Shown: piece after piece, positions 25,155 to 34,486 of the stretch
Layout of the letters: each line of letters opens with the position of its first letter
Position numbering within the stretch: the first letter of the stretch is position 1
Assembly (NCBI GenBank): GCA_019636385.1
Contig: JAHBXT010000003.1
Span: forward strand, 970,723-1,034,722
Direction: 5' to 3'
DNA from: Pirellulaceae bacterium
GTDB taxonomy: Bacteria > Planctomycetota > Planctomycetia > Pirellulales > Pirellulaceae
Length of the DNA: 64,000 nt
Notes under the pieces: model-generated
Databases searched by the model: none
Told to the model about the DNA's origin: nothing
Seen by the model: only the letters and a program-made list of their open reading frames with translations
Made by a program: the position numbers and the translations under genes

Positions 25155-26591
25155 CTAAGCCACAATTTCTTGAACTACGCGGGCCGGGCGGCCGGCGGTG
25201 ATATTTTGCAGCTGGTTGTTGTACGGAAAACTCAACTGCGAGCAGTCCAGTCCAAATAGATGCAAAACTGTGGCCTGGAAGTCGTTGGGCGTTACCACAT
25301 TTTCGACAGCCCGATGCCCGAACTCGTCGGTTGCACCAAAGGTCATACCGCCACGAATGCCGCCTCCGGCCAGCCAGATACTAAACCCCTGGCCGTTGTG
25401 ATCGCGGCCCGCTTGGTCCGGTGAGCCGTGATTCTGTGTGACCGGTAATCTTCCGATTTCACCACCCCAATGCACTAGCGTAGAATCCAACATGCCGCGT
25501 TGTTTCAAATCCGCTACCAATGCAGCCACAGGCTGATCGGTGCGTCGACAAATTGCCGGTAAGCTGCTGTGAATACTACTGTGATTATCCCACGGCTGTC
25601 CATTGTGAAACAGCTGCACAAATCGTACACCGCGCTCAACCAATCTGCGAGCCAGCAGGCAGCGAGTTCCATACTCGCGCGTTTCAGGATTGTTTAGTCC
25701 GTACATGTCGTGCGTGGCTGCCGACTCACGCGAAATATCAAGCGCATCGCTAGCCGCCACCTGCATTCTTGCGGCCAACTCATAAGTGGCAATCCGCGCC
25801 TCCAACTCCCCTTCGCCAGGGTGCGTCGCCAAATGGCTTTGGTTGAGCTGCTGCAACAACTCAAGATTCTGCTGTTGAACGGTCCCGACCAGATGCGTCG
25901 GAGGTTCCAGGTTCAAGATGCGGGGCTCACGCGGCCTGAGTACGGTACCTTGAAACATGGCTGGCATGAATCCGTTGGACCAGTTGGTGACTCCGTCCAC
26001 GGGCAATCCACCTGGATCGGTCAGCACCAGGAAGGCTGGCAAATCCTGCGACTCGCTTCCCAATCCATACGTGATCCATGAGCCCAGTGTTGGCCGCCCA
26101 AGTATTCCAGGAATTCCCCCGTGAAAGTAGCGTATCGAAACCTCATGCCCGTTGGCACCGGTGTGCATGCTGCGGATCAGGCACAAGTCATCCACGACCT
26201 TGGCGGTGTGCGGCAACAGTTCGGATAGTTCCATGCCGCAGCGCCCACGCGGTTCAAAACGAAAGGGGCTACCTAGCAGCTTCTTGCTGGCTTGGTTAAC
26301 GAACGAATAGTGGATGTCGCCAGGATAGTCCTCTCCGGAATGGCGCGTAAGTTCCGGCTTGGGATCGGTCAGATCCATGTGCGATGGTCCACCGTGCTGA
26401 AACAGGGAGATCATTGCTTTGGCTGTGGGCTGTGCTTCGGGTAGCCGGGGCCGAAGGTCGTTGTGCGGCTTCAGCTTCATCACCGGCGGTGTCGCCTGGC
26501 TTTGGCTGGACATCAGCCATTGCAGCGCGAGCCCACCGACGCCCATGCCGGTGCTGGCTAACATTCCACGGCGATTGATCATGTGTCGCAT
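25155..26591 (-). CDS. DUF1501 domain-containing exported protein
   Basis: 478 residues of the DUF1501 family, very abundant in planctomycetes and usually encoded next to a DUF1549/DUF1553 cytochrome-like protein, as here. The N-terminus has a twin-arginine-like signal (NRRGMLASTGMGVGGLALQW). 'KAMISLFQHGGPSHMDLTDPKP' and 'WDNHSSIHSSLPAICRRTDQP', with 'HWGGEIGRLPVTQNHGSPDQ' later, contain the conserved His and Asp residues shared with sulfatase/phosphatase-like folds. Role unknown; proposed in catabolism of sulfated polymers. ATG at 26591 with AGGATG upstream; 9 bases after the partner stop. Confidence 0.9.
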   Translation of the reverse strand: MRHMINRRGMLASTGMGVGGLALQWLMSSQSQATPPVMKLKPHNDLRPRLPEAQPTAKAMISLFQHGGPSHMDLTDPKPELTRHSGEDYPGDIHYSFVNQASKKLLGSPFRFEPRGRCGMELSELLPHTAKVVDDLCLIRSMHTGANGHEVSIRYFHGGIPGILGRPTLGSWITYGLGSESQDLPAFLVLTDPGGLPVDGVTNWSNGFMPAMFQGTVLRPREPRILNLEPPTHLVGTVQQQNLELLQQLNQSHLATHPGEGELEARIATYELAARMQVAASDALDISRESAATHDMYGLNNPETREYGTRCLLARRLVERGVRFVQLFHNGQPWDNHSSIHSSLPAICRRTDQPVAALVADLKQRGMLDSTLVHWGGEIGRLPVTQNHGSPDQAGRDHNGQGFSIWLAGGGIRGGMTFGATDEFGHRAVENVVTPNDFQATVLHLFGLDCSQLSFPYNNQLQNITAGRPARVVQEIVA

Positions 26592-26600
26592 CAGTTCATC

Positions 26601-29600
26601 CTAGTCGATGTACAAGAACTCATTGCAGCTAATCAGTGTCTGGCAGACGTTGGTCAGTACTTGTCCCGCTGCCGTTTGACCGTTGGCGATCCGCTCGGGC
26701 TGTTGGTGGAACAAGGTCAATTGATCGCGAGCCAGTCGCAGGACCGCTTGAAATTCGTCGGGGCTGGGTGGGCGCAACAATATTTGACTCCAGGCCGATA
26801 TCAGTTGATGCGGCAGCGTGGAATAATCCTCGGCAGGTCCAGCAAAACCAGCCGCAGATTCGAAAACCCGCGCCGGGCCACTGTCGGGGGTGAAAGTTAC
26901 CACGACGGGCCAAGCAAATGAATCCGACGTCTCGTGCAACTGGCAGTCGACCACAAAGTCCACAGGCTGGCCGGCTGTCACAGCAATTGGGCCAAGTGGC
27001 GTGTCAACGCTCCCGTGGAAGGCAGTCCAGGTGCCTTGAGTGCCTTCGGCTATACAGACACGGCCGCAAACACCGTCACCATTTTCGCTGCCATGCTCCA
27101 ACTTGCCGACGATCGTCACCTGCCCAGACGAAGGAGCGACCCACCGGCGAATGGCGGGATGCGCTACGTTGCCTGGATGCCCACCGTGCGCGGTCAACAG
27201 TACCCAGCCAAGTTGCCGGTCAGGTACCTGCCAGCCGCCCTGCCAAGAACTGCCTGTAAAATGCGGTAATGGTCGAAACTGTTCGACTCGCCCACCGCTA
27301 TCGCTGATTGTGCCAGTACCATAGTGCCAAACCGGCTGTGGCGGCTGCGGAAATTCGATGCGATCCTCCGATGGGCTTTCGTATGACGCAGCAATGAACA
27401 CGTGCTGCGGCGCATTGGCGCTGGATGATTTGGCTGACTTGTAATCTGCGGCCCTGAAGGCCTGCGAGTCAGCCAAGCGTTTAGATTCAGCGGCAATAAG
27501 ACCAGAATGTTCGACGATAAAGTCGCTGTTCATCATCAGCAAAGCCTGAGTCACTACAGTGGAGGCCGATCGAGCGTCGCAATTGACCGCCATTACGGGC
27601 GCGTCAAACATCTGCAGCATGGCGACCGGTTGAGTGCGACGCCACGAGGCATAAATGCTACGCCGATGTTCCTGCGGATCGATTCGGACTTGTCCAGTCT
27701 CATCTTCCAGTACAGCCATCGGAGGCCCATCGCACTCCAGACTCAACTTGCCTGACAATGCCAAAACGCTATCACGCAGCACCTCCGCTTCCAATCGCAG
27801 CAGCGGCTTTCGCCAATAGAATTGATTCTCTGGATCGATTGCGTAAGCCTCGGGTCGCTGCGCCGAAGACTGGCGATAAACGGTCGAATTCAAAATCACG
27901 CGATGCAGCGCCTTGAGGCTCCAACCGCTGTCGATCCAGTGCAGGGCCAACCAATCCAGCACTTGGGGATGGGACGGTCTGCTGCCCAAGCGGCCAAAGT
28001 CTCCTGCTGTGGCCACAATGCCCCGTCCGAAGTGGTGCAGCCAAACTCGATTGATCATCGCCCGTGTAAACAACGGGTGCGGTACGTCCGAACTGGTTAA
28101 CCACCGCGCCAGCGCCAGTCGTCGCCCCGAAGTAGGCAGCGTCGGATCATCGGGCATAAATTGCACGGGCTGCCCTACTGGAGATAAAACCGACAGACCA
28201 CCGGGCTCCACTTGGTCGAGCGGCTGATTGAAATCGCCTCGGTAGAACATTTGCGTGGCCGGCAAGTGACCGGGCGGCTCGATGAGCGCTTGAATATACG
28301 AGTCCGCTGGTTTGCGTGAGCGAACCTCTGCAATTCGCGCATCGAACTGCTTCAGCTCCTCGGCAGCCTTGGGCAAATACTGGTACAATACTCCAGGAGT
28401 TATATTCACGCTCGGGTGAGCGTCCAGTAGACCTCGCTGTTCAGCTGTTCGAGAGTCGGCTGGCTGGTCGTACGCCGCGCGCAGTTGGCTTCGTAGTGGC
28501 TCGTCGAATTTGAGCAGCTCTTGGTCGAGTGCCTCACGCATAAACTCTGACTGCTTCTGCTGACGCTCGGCAGCAACTGCCTGTGCTTCCGCTTCGACCT
28601 CAGCAGACAGCTGGCGATCGCTGGCGGTGCTCAGCGACACTAAGCGTTCGCCGGGTGTCTTCCAATTCTGCCAGTCGAGCGCCGGGCTAAACACGGCCCG
28701 CAACGCAAAATAATCACGCTGCGAGATTGGATCATAGCGGTGATCGTGACATTGGGCGCAGTGAAGACTCGACGCCAACAGCGAGCTGCCCACAATTTGC
28801 AGAGTATCGCTGATCGTCTTATTGCGCGCCTCCGGGCTGTTATCGCCACTGCCCGTCCCATCGGCGGCCATACGCAGAAAGCCAGTAGCTGTTAGCAGTT
28901 CAATCTGCCCGTCTGTCCAGTCGCCGTTGGCCGGGCCAGCTAGCTCATCACCGGCCAACTGCTCGCAAATGAATTGGTCGAAAGGCCTATCCTGATTCAT
29001 CGCGCGAATCACATAGTCACGGTAACGCCATGCCCAGGGACGCACCTGATCGGCAACAGTAAACCCATCACTATCGGCGTAGCCAGCTGCATCTAGCCAA
29101 TGCCGCGCCCAACGCTGGCCATAGGCTGGCGAGCAGAGCAGTTGATCGACCATCTGCGAATACCAGTTTGGATCGGCAGATGTAGTCCAGCGAACAACGT
29201 CCGCCGGATTAGGCGGCAGGCCAAGCAGATCATAGTAGACTCGTCGAACAAGAGTCACGCGATCTGCATCCTCGGAAAAAGTCAGGCCCTGGGGCATGTC
29301 CTGAGCAATGACAGCATCCAGTCCCGTCCGAATTCGATCGGCTTGTAGCGTTACCTGTGGTCCAGACGGCTGTGGCCGATCAAGTGGCTGATAGGCCCAA
29401 AACGAGCGTTCGTGCTCGGTCAATGGAATTCCTGGACCGATCGACTCCGGCTCCGCCGATTCGGTCTGTGCTCCGGCAGCGATCCATTGACGGATGATGG
29501 AGACTTTTTCTGGACTCAGGCGAACTTCCCCGGGCGGCATCTGACCGCTGCTGACCATCTGCACTAATAAACTGTCCTCTGGATCGCCCGGCACGATCGC

Positions 29601-29930
29601 CGGTCCTGAATCACCACCCGCCAGGATGAATCGTGCAAGTCGCAGGTCAAGCGATGCCTCGATCTCGTTGGAGGCGCCATGGCAATCCAAGCAGTACTCG
29701 CGGAGGATCGGCCTTACGTTCGTCTCGAAAGTTGCGCTCGGCTGCTTAGAATCTGACGCAGCCGGCACAGAGTGTTCTTGCTCTTCAGCGCGGCACATTG
29801 GCGCCAGCAAAAAGGCAGCGGTAACAGCAAACGCTATCTCCCGTCGCAAACATTGACATAGCACAAGGCAAGCGAACCGCACGGTCAATAGTGAGTCAAT
29901 TGCAATGCGAATTAAAGGCAACGGCATCAT
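26601..29930 (-). CDS. PSCyt1 / DUF1549 / DUF1553 protein with extra C-terminal insertion
   Basis: About 1109 residues. After a signal sequence (hydrophobic core then LLAPMCRAEE), a Planctomycete cytochrome C domain carries the haem motif EYCLDCHGA (CxxCH), followed by DUF1549 ('WARHWLDAAGYADSDGFTVA') and DUF1553 ('RAMINRVWLHHFGRGIVATAGDFG'; 'RRSIYASWRRTQPVAMLQMFD'). A beta-rich segment of about 200 residues (roughly 27430 down to 26900) interrupts the DUF1553 end; it looks like a separate binding module. The product is presumably periplasmic and paired with the DUF1501 protein. I chose the ATG at 29930; a TTG at 30062 and an ATG at 30035 would add an unlikely basic leader. Confidence 0.88.
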   Translation of the reverse strand: MMPLPLIRIAIDSLLTVRFACLVLCQCLRREIAFAVTAAFLLAPMCRAEEQEHSVPAASDSKQPSATFETNVRPILREYCLDCHGASNEIEASLDLRLARFILAGGDSGPAIVPGDPEDSLLVQMVSSGQMPPGEVRLSPEKVSIIRQWIAAGAQTESAEPESIGPGIPLTEHERSFWAYQPLDRPQPSGPQVTLQADRIRTGLDAVIAQDMPQGLTFSEDADRVTLVRRVYYDLLGLPPNPADVVRWTTSADPNWYSQMVDQLLCSPAYGQRWARHWLDAAGYADSDGFTVADQVRPWAWRYRDYVIRAMNQDRPFDQFICEQLAGDELAGPANGDWTDGQIELLTATGFLRMAADGTGSGDNSPEARNKTISDTLQIVGSSLLASSLHCAQCHDHRYDPISQRDYFALRAVFSPALDWQNWKTPGERLVSLSTASDRQLSAEVEAEAQAVAAERQQKQSEFMREALDQELLKFDEPLRSQLRAAYDQPADSRTAEQRGLLDAHPSVNITPGVLYQYLPKAAEELKQFDARIAEVRSRKPADSYIQALIEPPGHLPATQMFYRGDFNQPLDQVEPGGLSVLSPVGQPVQFMPDDPTLPTSGRRLALARWLTSSDVPHPLFTRAMINRVWLHHFGRGIVATAGDFGRLGSRPSHPQVLDWLALHWIDSGWSLKALHRVILNSTVYRQSSAQRPEAYAIDPENQFYWRKPLLRLEAEVLRDSVLALSGKLSLECDGPPMAVLEDETGQVRIDPQEHRRSIYASWRRTQPVAMLQMFDAPVMAVNCDARSASTVVTQALLMMNSDFIVEHSGLIAAESKRLADSQAFRAADYKSAKSSSANAPQHVFIAASYESPSEDRIEFPQPPQPVWHYGTGTISDSGGRVEQFRPLPHFTGSSWQGGWQVPDRQLGWVLLTAHGGHPGNVAHPAIRRWVAPSSGQVTIVGKLEHGSENGDGVCGRVCIAEGTQGTWTAFHGSVDTPLGPIAVTAGQPVDFVVDCQLHETSDSFAWPVVVTFTPDSGPARVFESAAGFAGPAEDYSTLPHQLISAWSQILLRPPSPDEFQAVLRLARDQLTLFHQQPERIANGQTAAGQVLTNVCQTLISCNEFLYID

Positions 29931-30189
29931 TCGGTCGTGTCCATTGGCATCCAAGCGGTTTGAGCATCCTAGCCTCCGACTTCGACGAAACCCAGGATCA
30001 TTGGCTCCTAGTATAACCGATAGCAATGTCCTCATAATGACGTTTAGCCTGGTGTTCGACAAAGACTTCCCGCAGGTTTGGGGGCAGATTCAGCCCAAAT
30101 TCGTTTCGATTCTGGCTGATTTTACGTAGCACGGGCGAGGAACCGCATTGCGGCCAGGCGATTGATTCGTTACGATTCGTCGCTTTCAG

Positions 30190-30264
30190 CGGGGTGTAGC
30201 GCAGCCTGGCTAGCGCATCTGCTTTGGGAGCAGAGGGTCGCAGGTTCGAATCCTGTCACCCCGA
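30190..30264 (+). tRNA. tRNA-Pro (anticodon UGG)
   Basis: A 75-base cloverleaf. The acceptor stem CGGGGTG/CACCCCG is perfect with discriminator A; D arm GCGC...GCGC; anticodon stem TCTGC/GCAGA with loop TTTGGGA (anticodon TGG); T arm GCAGG-TTCGAAT-CCTGT. No CCA is encoded. A terminator follows at once. Confidence 0.95.
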
Positions 30265-30290
30265 TTTTTTGGGCCTTCAGGCCCAAAAAA
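30265..30290 (+). terminator. Bidirectional intrinsic terminator after tRNA-Pro
   Basis: TTTTTTGGGCC-TTCA-GGCCCAAAAAA is a perfect 11-bp inverted repeat with a 4-base loop. It gives a T-run on either strand and directly abuts the tRNA. Confidence 0.75.
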
Positions 30291-30420
30291 TAGAGAGTAG
30301 AGAAGAGAAAGTAGAGCAGTAGAGCCTCCGCACCCCCGAGTCTTCTAGGGGTGCAGACGTTCATGGCCGCTCGACCTTCTCTTCTCTGCTCGGTCTACTT
30401 TCTACTGCTCTACTCACTTC
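30291..30420. repeat. Nested purine/pyrimidine inverted repeat
   Basis: A purine-rich left arm (30291-30324, units of GTAGAG/AGAGAAGAG) faces a pyrimidine-rich right arm (about 30375-30414) that is its imperfect reverse complement. The centre holds a second small hairpin GCACCCC/GGGGTGC (30330-30336/30348-30354). Similar tracts are seen around four-helix-bundle genes; that association is from memory and unverified. Confidence 0.55.
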
Positions 30421-30436
30421 TTCCCGGAGCAGCTGA

Positions 30437-30775
30437 ATGACTTTCCAGTTCGAAAAGCTGCTGGTCTACCAAAAGTCCCTCGACTTCGCCGACGAAGTTT
30501 GCACCGCTACCGAGCAGTTCTCCCGCGGTTACGGTTTTCTCGTTGACCAACTCAATCGCGCTGCTCTCTCCATTTCTGCCAACATTGCCGAAGGCAGCGT
30601 ACGAGTCACGTCAGCCGACCGAAAGAACTTCTTCGGCATTGCACGAGGCTCTGTCCAAGAATGGGTAACTCAACAGAATCAAAGTGAGTTGGTGATTCAC
30701 CGTCCCAATGGGCAGATTCGCGACAAAGAAAGTTTTGGAAATGATCCTTGTCCGCCGAAAGATGGGACAACGTAG
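30437..30775 (+). pseudogene. Four-helix-bundle (S23-like) protein, C-terminally broken
   Basis: The first ~75 residues (MTFQFEKLLVYQKSLDFADE ... LNRAALSISANIAEGS ... FFGIARGSVQE) match the short four-helix-bundle family first described as inserts in 23S rRNA genes. After GSVQE the normal fourth helix is missing and an unrelated Gln/Asn/Pro-rich run of ~35 codons follows to the stop. The remainder is not found in the other frames nearby, so the gene was probably cut by an insertion or deletion. Confidence 0.6.
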
Positions 30776-30845
30776 GCTCGAAGCGGTGATATATCTCAGC
30801 GAACGACTGAATTGAAAAGCGACCTGCAAAAAGGTGTTCTTGCCC

Positions 30846-30989
30846 ATGGGCTTTCGTTTTCAGCGACCGGACAATGACGACGAATTCAAGCAGTTGTGCC
30901 TTCGCTACTACAGGAAGCTCTGGTCGAATGAAAGCCTTCAGCTGTACGCAAAACGTGGTGAGAAGCAGCACTGTCAGTTTGCGGGTTAA
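30846..30989 (+). pseudogene. N-terminal fragment of a nuclease-like (restriction/effector-associated) domain
   Basis: A 47-codon frame (MGFRFQRPDNDDEFKQLCLR ... LYAKRGEKQHCQ then FAG stop), with AAGGTG upstream. The pattern 'D-x-x-EF-x-x-LC ... W ... YG/AkrGekQ-x-G' resembles the start of a PD-(D/E)xK-like domain found at the front of bacterial defence and signalling proteins, where a GVD motif should follow. The frame stops just where it meets the IS21 remnant. The similarity is from memory and modest. Confidence 0.35.
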
Positions 30990-31206
30990 AACCAGCCAGT
31001 GATTGATGTGGTTTTAGGTGGTCTCTTGGCTTGAGTCGACACTGGTTCCCGGTTTGCGGGTTTGGCCGGTTTTGAAGTTTACGGACGTACCTACCGACTG
31101 TTTCGCGGTTGACGCCCAGGACGCGGGCGATGTGTCGATTGGAATGAGCACTGCGGTGCAGTGCGGCGATCGCTGGTTGATTGGCCATTGAAAGATGGTT
31201 TGCCAT
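30886..31206 (-). pseudogene. IS21-type IstA transposase, N-terminal remnant
   Basis: From an ATG at 31206 (GGAGG 8 bases ahead), the first ~50 residues form the helix-turn-helix of IstA: AIAALHRSAHSNRHIARVLG then VNRETVGRYVRKL, followed by a Pro/Gln-rich linker. The integrase core (DDE) and istB are absent, so this is a relic. Confidence 0.6.
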
Positions 31207-31306
31207 GTTGGGTTCCTCCAGCATGCATCGTGCATGGAGATTCCCAAAGTCAAACTCGCTCCTCGTTGGCAGTGGCCGGCTTTGACCCGCAAATCACTGG
31301 CCGGAT

Positions 31307-31449
31307 TTACTGCAAACTGACAGCCGAGATAATCGCGCAAATGCAGATCACGATCAGATCAGTCAATTGGTGTTTGCGGCTCTTGGATCGGACAAGCTCT
31401 CGAAGTATTGACTGACCAGTTCGACTCGAACTGCTTTTGCAGGGGACAT
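31307..31449 (-). pseudogene. ISAs1-family transposase, N-terminal remnant with frameshift
   Basis: The frame from an ATG at 31449 reads 'VSQYFESLSDPRAANT', the conserved start of ISAs1 transposases. One frame over, it continues 'QLTDLIVICICAIISAVSLQ' before a stop at 31307, matching the next family block (LLDLLVIAICAVIAGA-like). A frameshift and loss of the rest make it non-functional. It lies between the IS21 relic and the oxidoreductase gene. Confidence 0.55.
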
Positions 31450-31632
31450 GATCGGCTCTCCCGTAGACCAAGCGGCGACACAGCTTCCACGGCCTTCGTA
31501 GAAAGAATCACGTTGCGCATACCTATGGTCTACCAAAGAAATCAATATCGCGCTAGACTACCTAGGCCGCTTAGCATTGCGCGCTAGCCGTGCCCTCACT
31601 TGCCTTTAGAACCAGAGACTTGGGATCGTTTT

Positions 31633-34005
31633 ATGACAAGCCATTTACTCTATCTGTGTGTACTTCCGATTGTACTCCTGCTTCCATCGACCGTTCGTAG
31701 CAATGAAGTATTGCTGGAGGCCGAGCAGTTTACCGATCTTGGTGGATGGGATTTGGACCAGCAGTCGATGGATCAAATGGGATCACCCTATTTGCTTGCA
31801 CATGGACTGGGTGTGCCAGTAAAAGACGCGACAACACAGTGTGAGTTTGCCTCAGGCGGCACCTACCATGTTTGGGTGCGCACGCGCGATTGGATCGCGC
31901 CCTGGAAAACTCAAGTTGCCCCTGGGCGATTCCAAGTTGTCATCAACGACAAACCGCTCAGCACCACCTTTGGCACGGAAGGCGCTCAGTGGCATTGGCA
32001 ATATGGCGGAACCGTTGAAGTAGGCAATTTGGCCTCTATCGCCTTGCACGATTTGACTGGCTTTGAAGGGCGATGTGATGCCATTGTGTTTTCCAGCGAT
32101 GCGAACTTTTCTCCGCCCAACCAAGAGCCTGAGATGACCGCATTTCGTCGAAGACTGCTGGGATTGCAGGGCGAGCCTGCTGATGGCGGCCATTTCGATC
32201 TGGTAGTCGTCGGAGGCGGAGTAGCGGGAAGTTGTGCGGCCATATCGGCTGCTAGACAAGGCTTAAAGGTGGCATTGGTACAGGACAGACCTGTGCTGGG
32301 AGGCAATGCCAGCAGCGAAGTTCGAGTTTGGCCAGAGGGACACACTCGTCAAAAGCCGTTTCCTCGCGTGGGCGAAATCGTTGAGGAGATATGTCCGCAG
32401 CGCAGTTTTCCAGGAAATGCAAACGCAAAAAACCGCGACCTCTACGAGGATGATCGAAAACTGAAAGTCGTTCAGGCCGAGCCGAACATCACTCTACTGC
32501 TGGAACACCGAGTCAATGAAGTTGCCACATTGGATAACGTGATCCAATCCGTGGTTGCGCAAAGCACTAGAACAGCTCGACGGCTTAGATTACATGGGAA
32601 ACTGTTTGCTGATTGTACGGGAGACGCAACCGTAGGTTATTTGGCTGGAGCCGACTATGTGATGTCAGACGAAGGCTTCATGGGCGCGAGCAATCTCTGG
32701 AATGTATTGGATCAGTCCAACCAGAAACAGGTATTGGAATGCGAGTGCAAAGACAAGGAAGCGCTGGCGGCAAAAACTGAACAGGGCGACACCGAAGCTC
32801 CGTTTCCTCGATTGCCCTGGGCCATCGACCTGAGTAATAAGCCGTTTCCAGGCCGCCCCGGAGTTAACGCTTTTCCTAACCTTAAAGGTTTGGACAATTT
32901 AGGTGGATGGTTTTGGGAAAGTGGGTTTGATAAGGATCCTATCAGGGATATCGAGCGTATTCGCGACCTGAACATGCGGGCCATGTACAGCGCTTGGGAT
33001 ACTCTAAAGAATGTTGACGGCCTTTATCCCAATCACCGCCTGGGCTGGAGCGCGTTTATAGCTGGCAAGCGAGAGTCGCGACGACTTGTCGGCGACGTAA
33101 TGCTTAAGGCCGACGATTTCCGTGATGGCGTTGTCTATCCCGATCCTGCTTTTCCAAATTCTTGGCACATCGACATTCACCGTCCCAACGAGAAATATCA
33201 AGCTGGTTTGGAAGGCGAAGAATTCATTTCAGAATACACTCGCGGCGAGGGTTACTCCTACAAAGGACCCTATTGGGCACCGTATCGATGCTTGTATAGT
33301 CGAAACATCAATAATCTGTTCATGGCAGGACGCAATATCAGCGTTGAAAGGGAAGCTATCGGGCCAATTCGTGTCATGCGGACATGTGGAATGATGGGAG
33401 AAGTAGTTGGAAAAGCTGCTTGGATCTGCGTCTATATGAATGCTTTCCCGCGCGACGTTTACCATACGCATTTGTCCAAACTGCATGAACTGATGGACAG
33501 CCCAGCAGTCATGCGACGCGACAGTCCAATAGACCCATTGCATATACCTGAGGGAGTTACGATTCCCGAAATACCGACCAGAGGTATCAATCCGGCGACA
33601 CTGCCAGGTATTGTCCTAGATGATTCGACGGCCCAATTGTCTGGAAAGTGGGATGGAAAAGGCAGTTTAGTTGGTTTCGTAGGCGAAGGATATCATTTTT
33701 CGAGCGACCAAAATGCATTTGCCAAGTTCCCGTTTTCAGTCCAGCAAGCAGGAAAATATGAAGTCAAAATCAACTGGGGGGCACACTCGAATCGAGCGAA
33801 GCGCGCCGAGATAACTGTAGATTCGGTCGAGGGCACTCACACACTGACCATCGATCAGACACAACCTCCGCAAGGCACCAATAACTTTCAATCATTGGGA
33901 CAATTTCAATTTGATACAGCCCGCAACTACAGTGTGACCTTTCGCGTCTCAGGATCCAAGGGCGTCGTCCACATCGACGCTATTCAACTTCTGCCTGTGC
34001 CTTAG
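31633..34005 (+). CDS. Exported FAD-dependent oxidoreductase with flanking carbohydrate-binding-like domains
   Basis: 790 residues. A signal peptide (MTSHLLYLCVLPIVLLLPST) precedes a ~150-residue beta domain (EVLLEAEQFTDLGGW...). The FAD-dependent oxidoreductase domain (FAD_oxidored family) then starts with FDLVVVGGGVAGSCAAISAA, the GxGxxG dinucleotide fold, and NASSEVRVWPEGHTRQ. 'LFADCTGDATVGYLAGADY' and 'NLFMAGRNISVEREAIGPIR' are the later conserved blocks. The final ~130 residues ('LSGKWDGKGSLVGFVGEGYH') resemble golvesin/xanthan-lyase CBD-like modules. It probably acts in the periplasm on sugars or steroids; substrate unknown. The ATG at 31633 is chosen over the TTG at 31600 because the signal peptide begins there. 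Confidence 0.85.
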   Translation: MTSHLLYLCVLPIVLLLPSTVRSNEVLLEAEQFTDLGGWDLDQQSMDQMGSPYLLAHGLGVPVKDATTQCEFASGGTYHVWVRTRDWIAPWKTQVAPGRFQVVINDKPLSTTFGTEGAQWHWQYGGTVEVGNLASIALHDLTGFEGRCDAIVFSSDANFSPPNQEPEMTAFRRRLLGLQGEPADGGHFDLVVVGGGVAGSCAAISAARQGLKVALVQDRPVLGGNASSEVRVWPEGHTRQKPFPRVGEIVEEICPQRSFPGNANAKNRDLYEDDRKLKVVQAEPNITLLLEHRVNEVATLDNVIQSVVAQSTRTARRLRLHGKLFADCTGDATVGYLAGADYVMSDEGFMGASNLWNVLDQSNQKQVLECECKDKEALAAKTEQGDTEAPFPRLPWAIDLSNKPFPGRPGVNAFPNLKGLDNLGGWFWESGFDKDPIRDIERIRDLNMRAMYSAWDTLKNVDGLYPNHRLGWSAFIAGKRESRRLVGDVMLKADDFRDGVVYPDPAFPNSWHIDIHRPNEKYQAGLEGEEFISEYTRGEGYSYKGPYWAPYRCLYSRNINNLFMAGRNISVEREAIGPIRVMRTCGMMGEVVGKAAWICVYMNAFPRDVYHTHLSKLHELMDSPAVMRRDSPIDPLHIPEGVTIPEIPTRGINPATLPGIVLDDSTAQLSGKWDGKGSLVGFVGEGYHFSSDQNAFAKFPFSVQQAGKYEVKINWGAHSNRAKRAEITVDSVEGTHTLTIDQTQPPQGTNNFQSLGQFQFDTARNYSVTFRVSGSKGVVHIDAIQLLPVP

Positions 34006-34321
34006 TGGCGAACGGGCCCGGGCGTCTGAACAGCCGCGACGCAACTCGTCGAATAGCACTTGATACTTATTCAGCAATAAATTTACCTCTCAAGCGACAC
34101 ACACAAGAATACAGAGATCCTATTGCCATGACAGTTTTCATCCAACACACGTCAATACTCTTTGCCACGGTACAGCTTATCGCTTAAACGTGGGTCGATG
34201 CGTCCGAGATGTTCGAAGCGGACTGACAGTCTACGGCGGCACCGTTATCGCTGGCGTTCGTCCTTTACGCAGCCTTTGTCAGATGTCGGCGTGCGCTATA
34301 ATATTCTTTGATGGAAAGCCA
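34006..34321. other. Intergenic region without recognised features
   Basis: Nothing convincing is seen: no tRNA, no strong hairpin with T-run, and only small frames on the + strand without similarity. It separates the oxidoreductase from the antitoxin fragment. Confidence 0.4.
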
Positions 34322-34486
34322 ATGTCACTTGAAACCATGCTTGCGCCACTTACGCCCGAAGAGAAGCTAAACGCCATGAACATTCTGTGGCGGGAATTGT
34401 CGGAGAATCCCGCTCGCCTAGGCCGCGGGGTTTCGGCGTACGTTGGCGGGATTGGCAGAAGTCAACCAGGTTTGAATGCCGCGTAA
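34322..34486 (+). pseudogene. Addiction-module antitoxin fragment (TIGR02574-like)
   Basis: 54 codons from an ATG at 34322. The N-terminus MSLETMLAPLTPEEKLNAMN followed by ILWRELSENPAR matches the putative addiction module component family, whose full length is about 70-80 residues and ends with a Trp/Glu-rich toxin-binding tail. Here the sequence diverges after ENPARL, and its end overlaps the RdgC-like gene on the other strand. No RelE-type toxin follows, so this is a clipped relic. Confidence 0.5.

Noticed and set aside
26623..29348. Many + strand frames opposite the DUF1553 gene
   Set aside because: They are shadows of a long conserved coding sequence with no own similarity.
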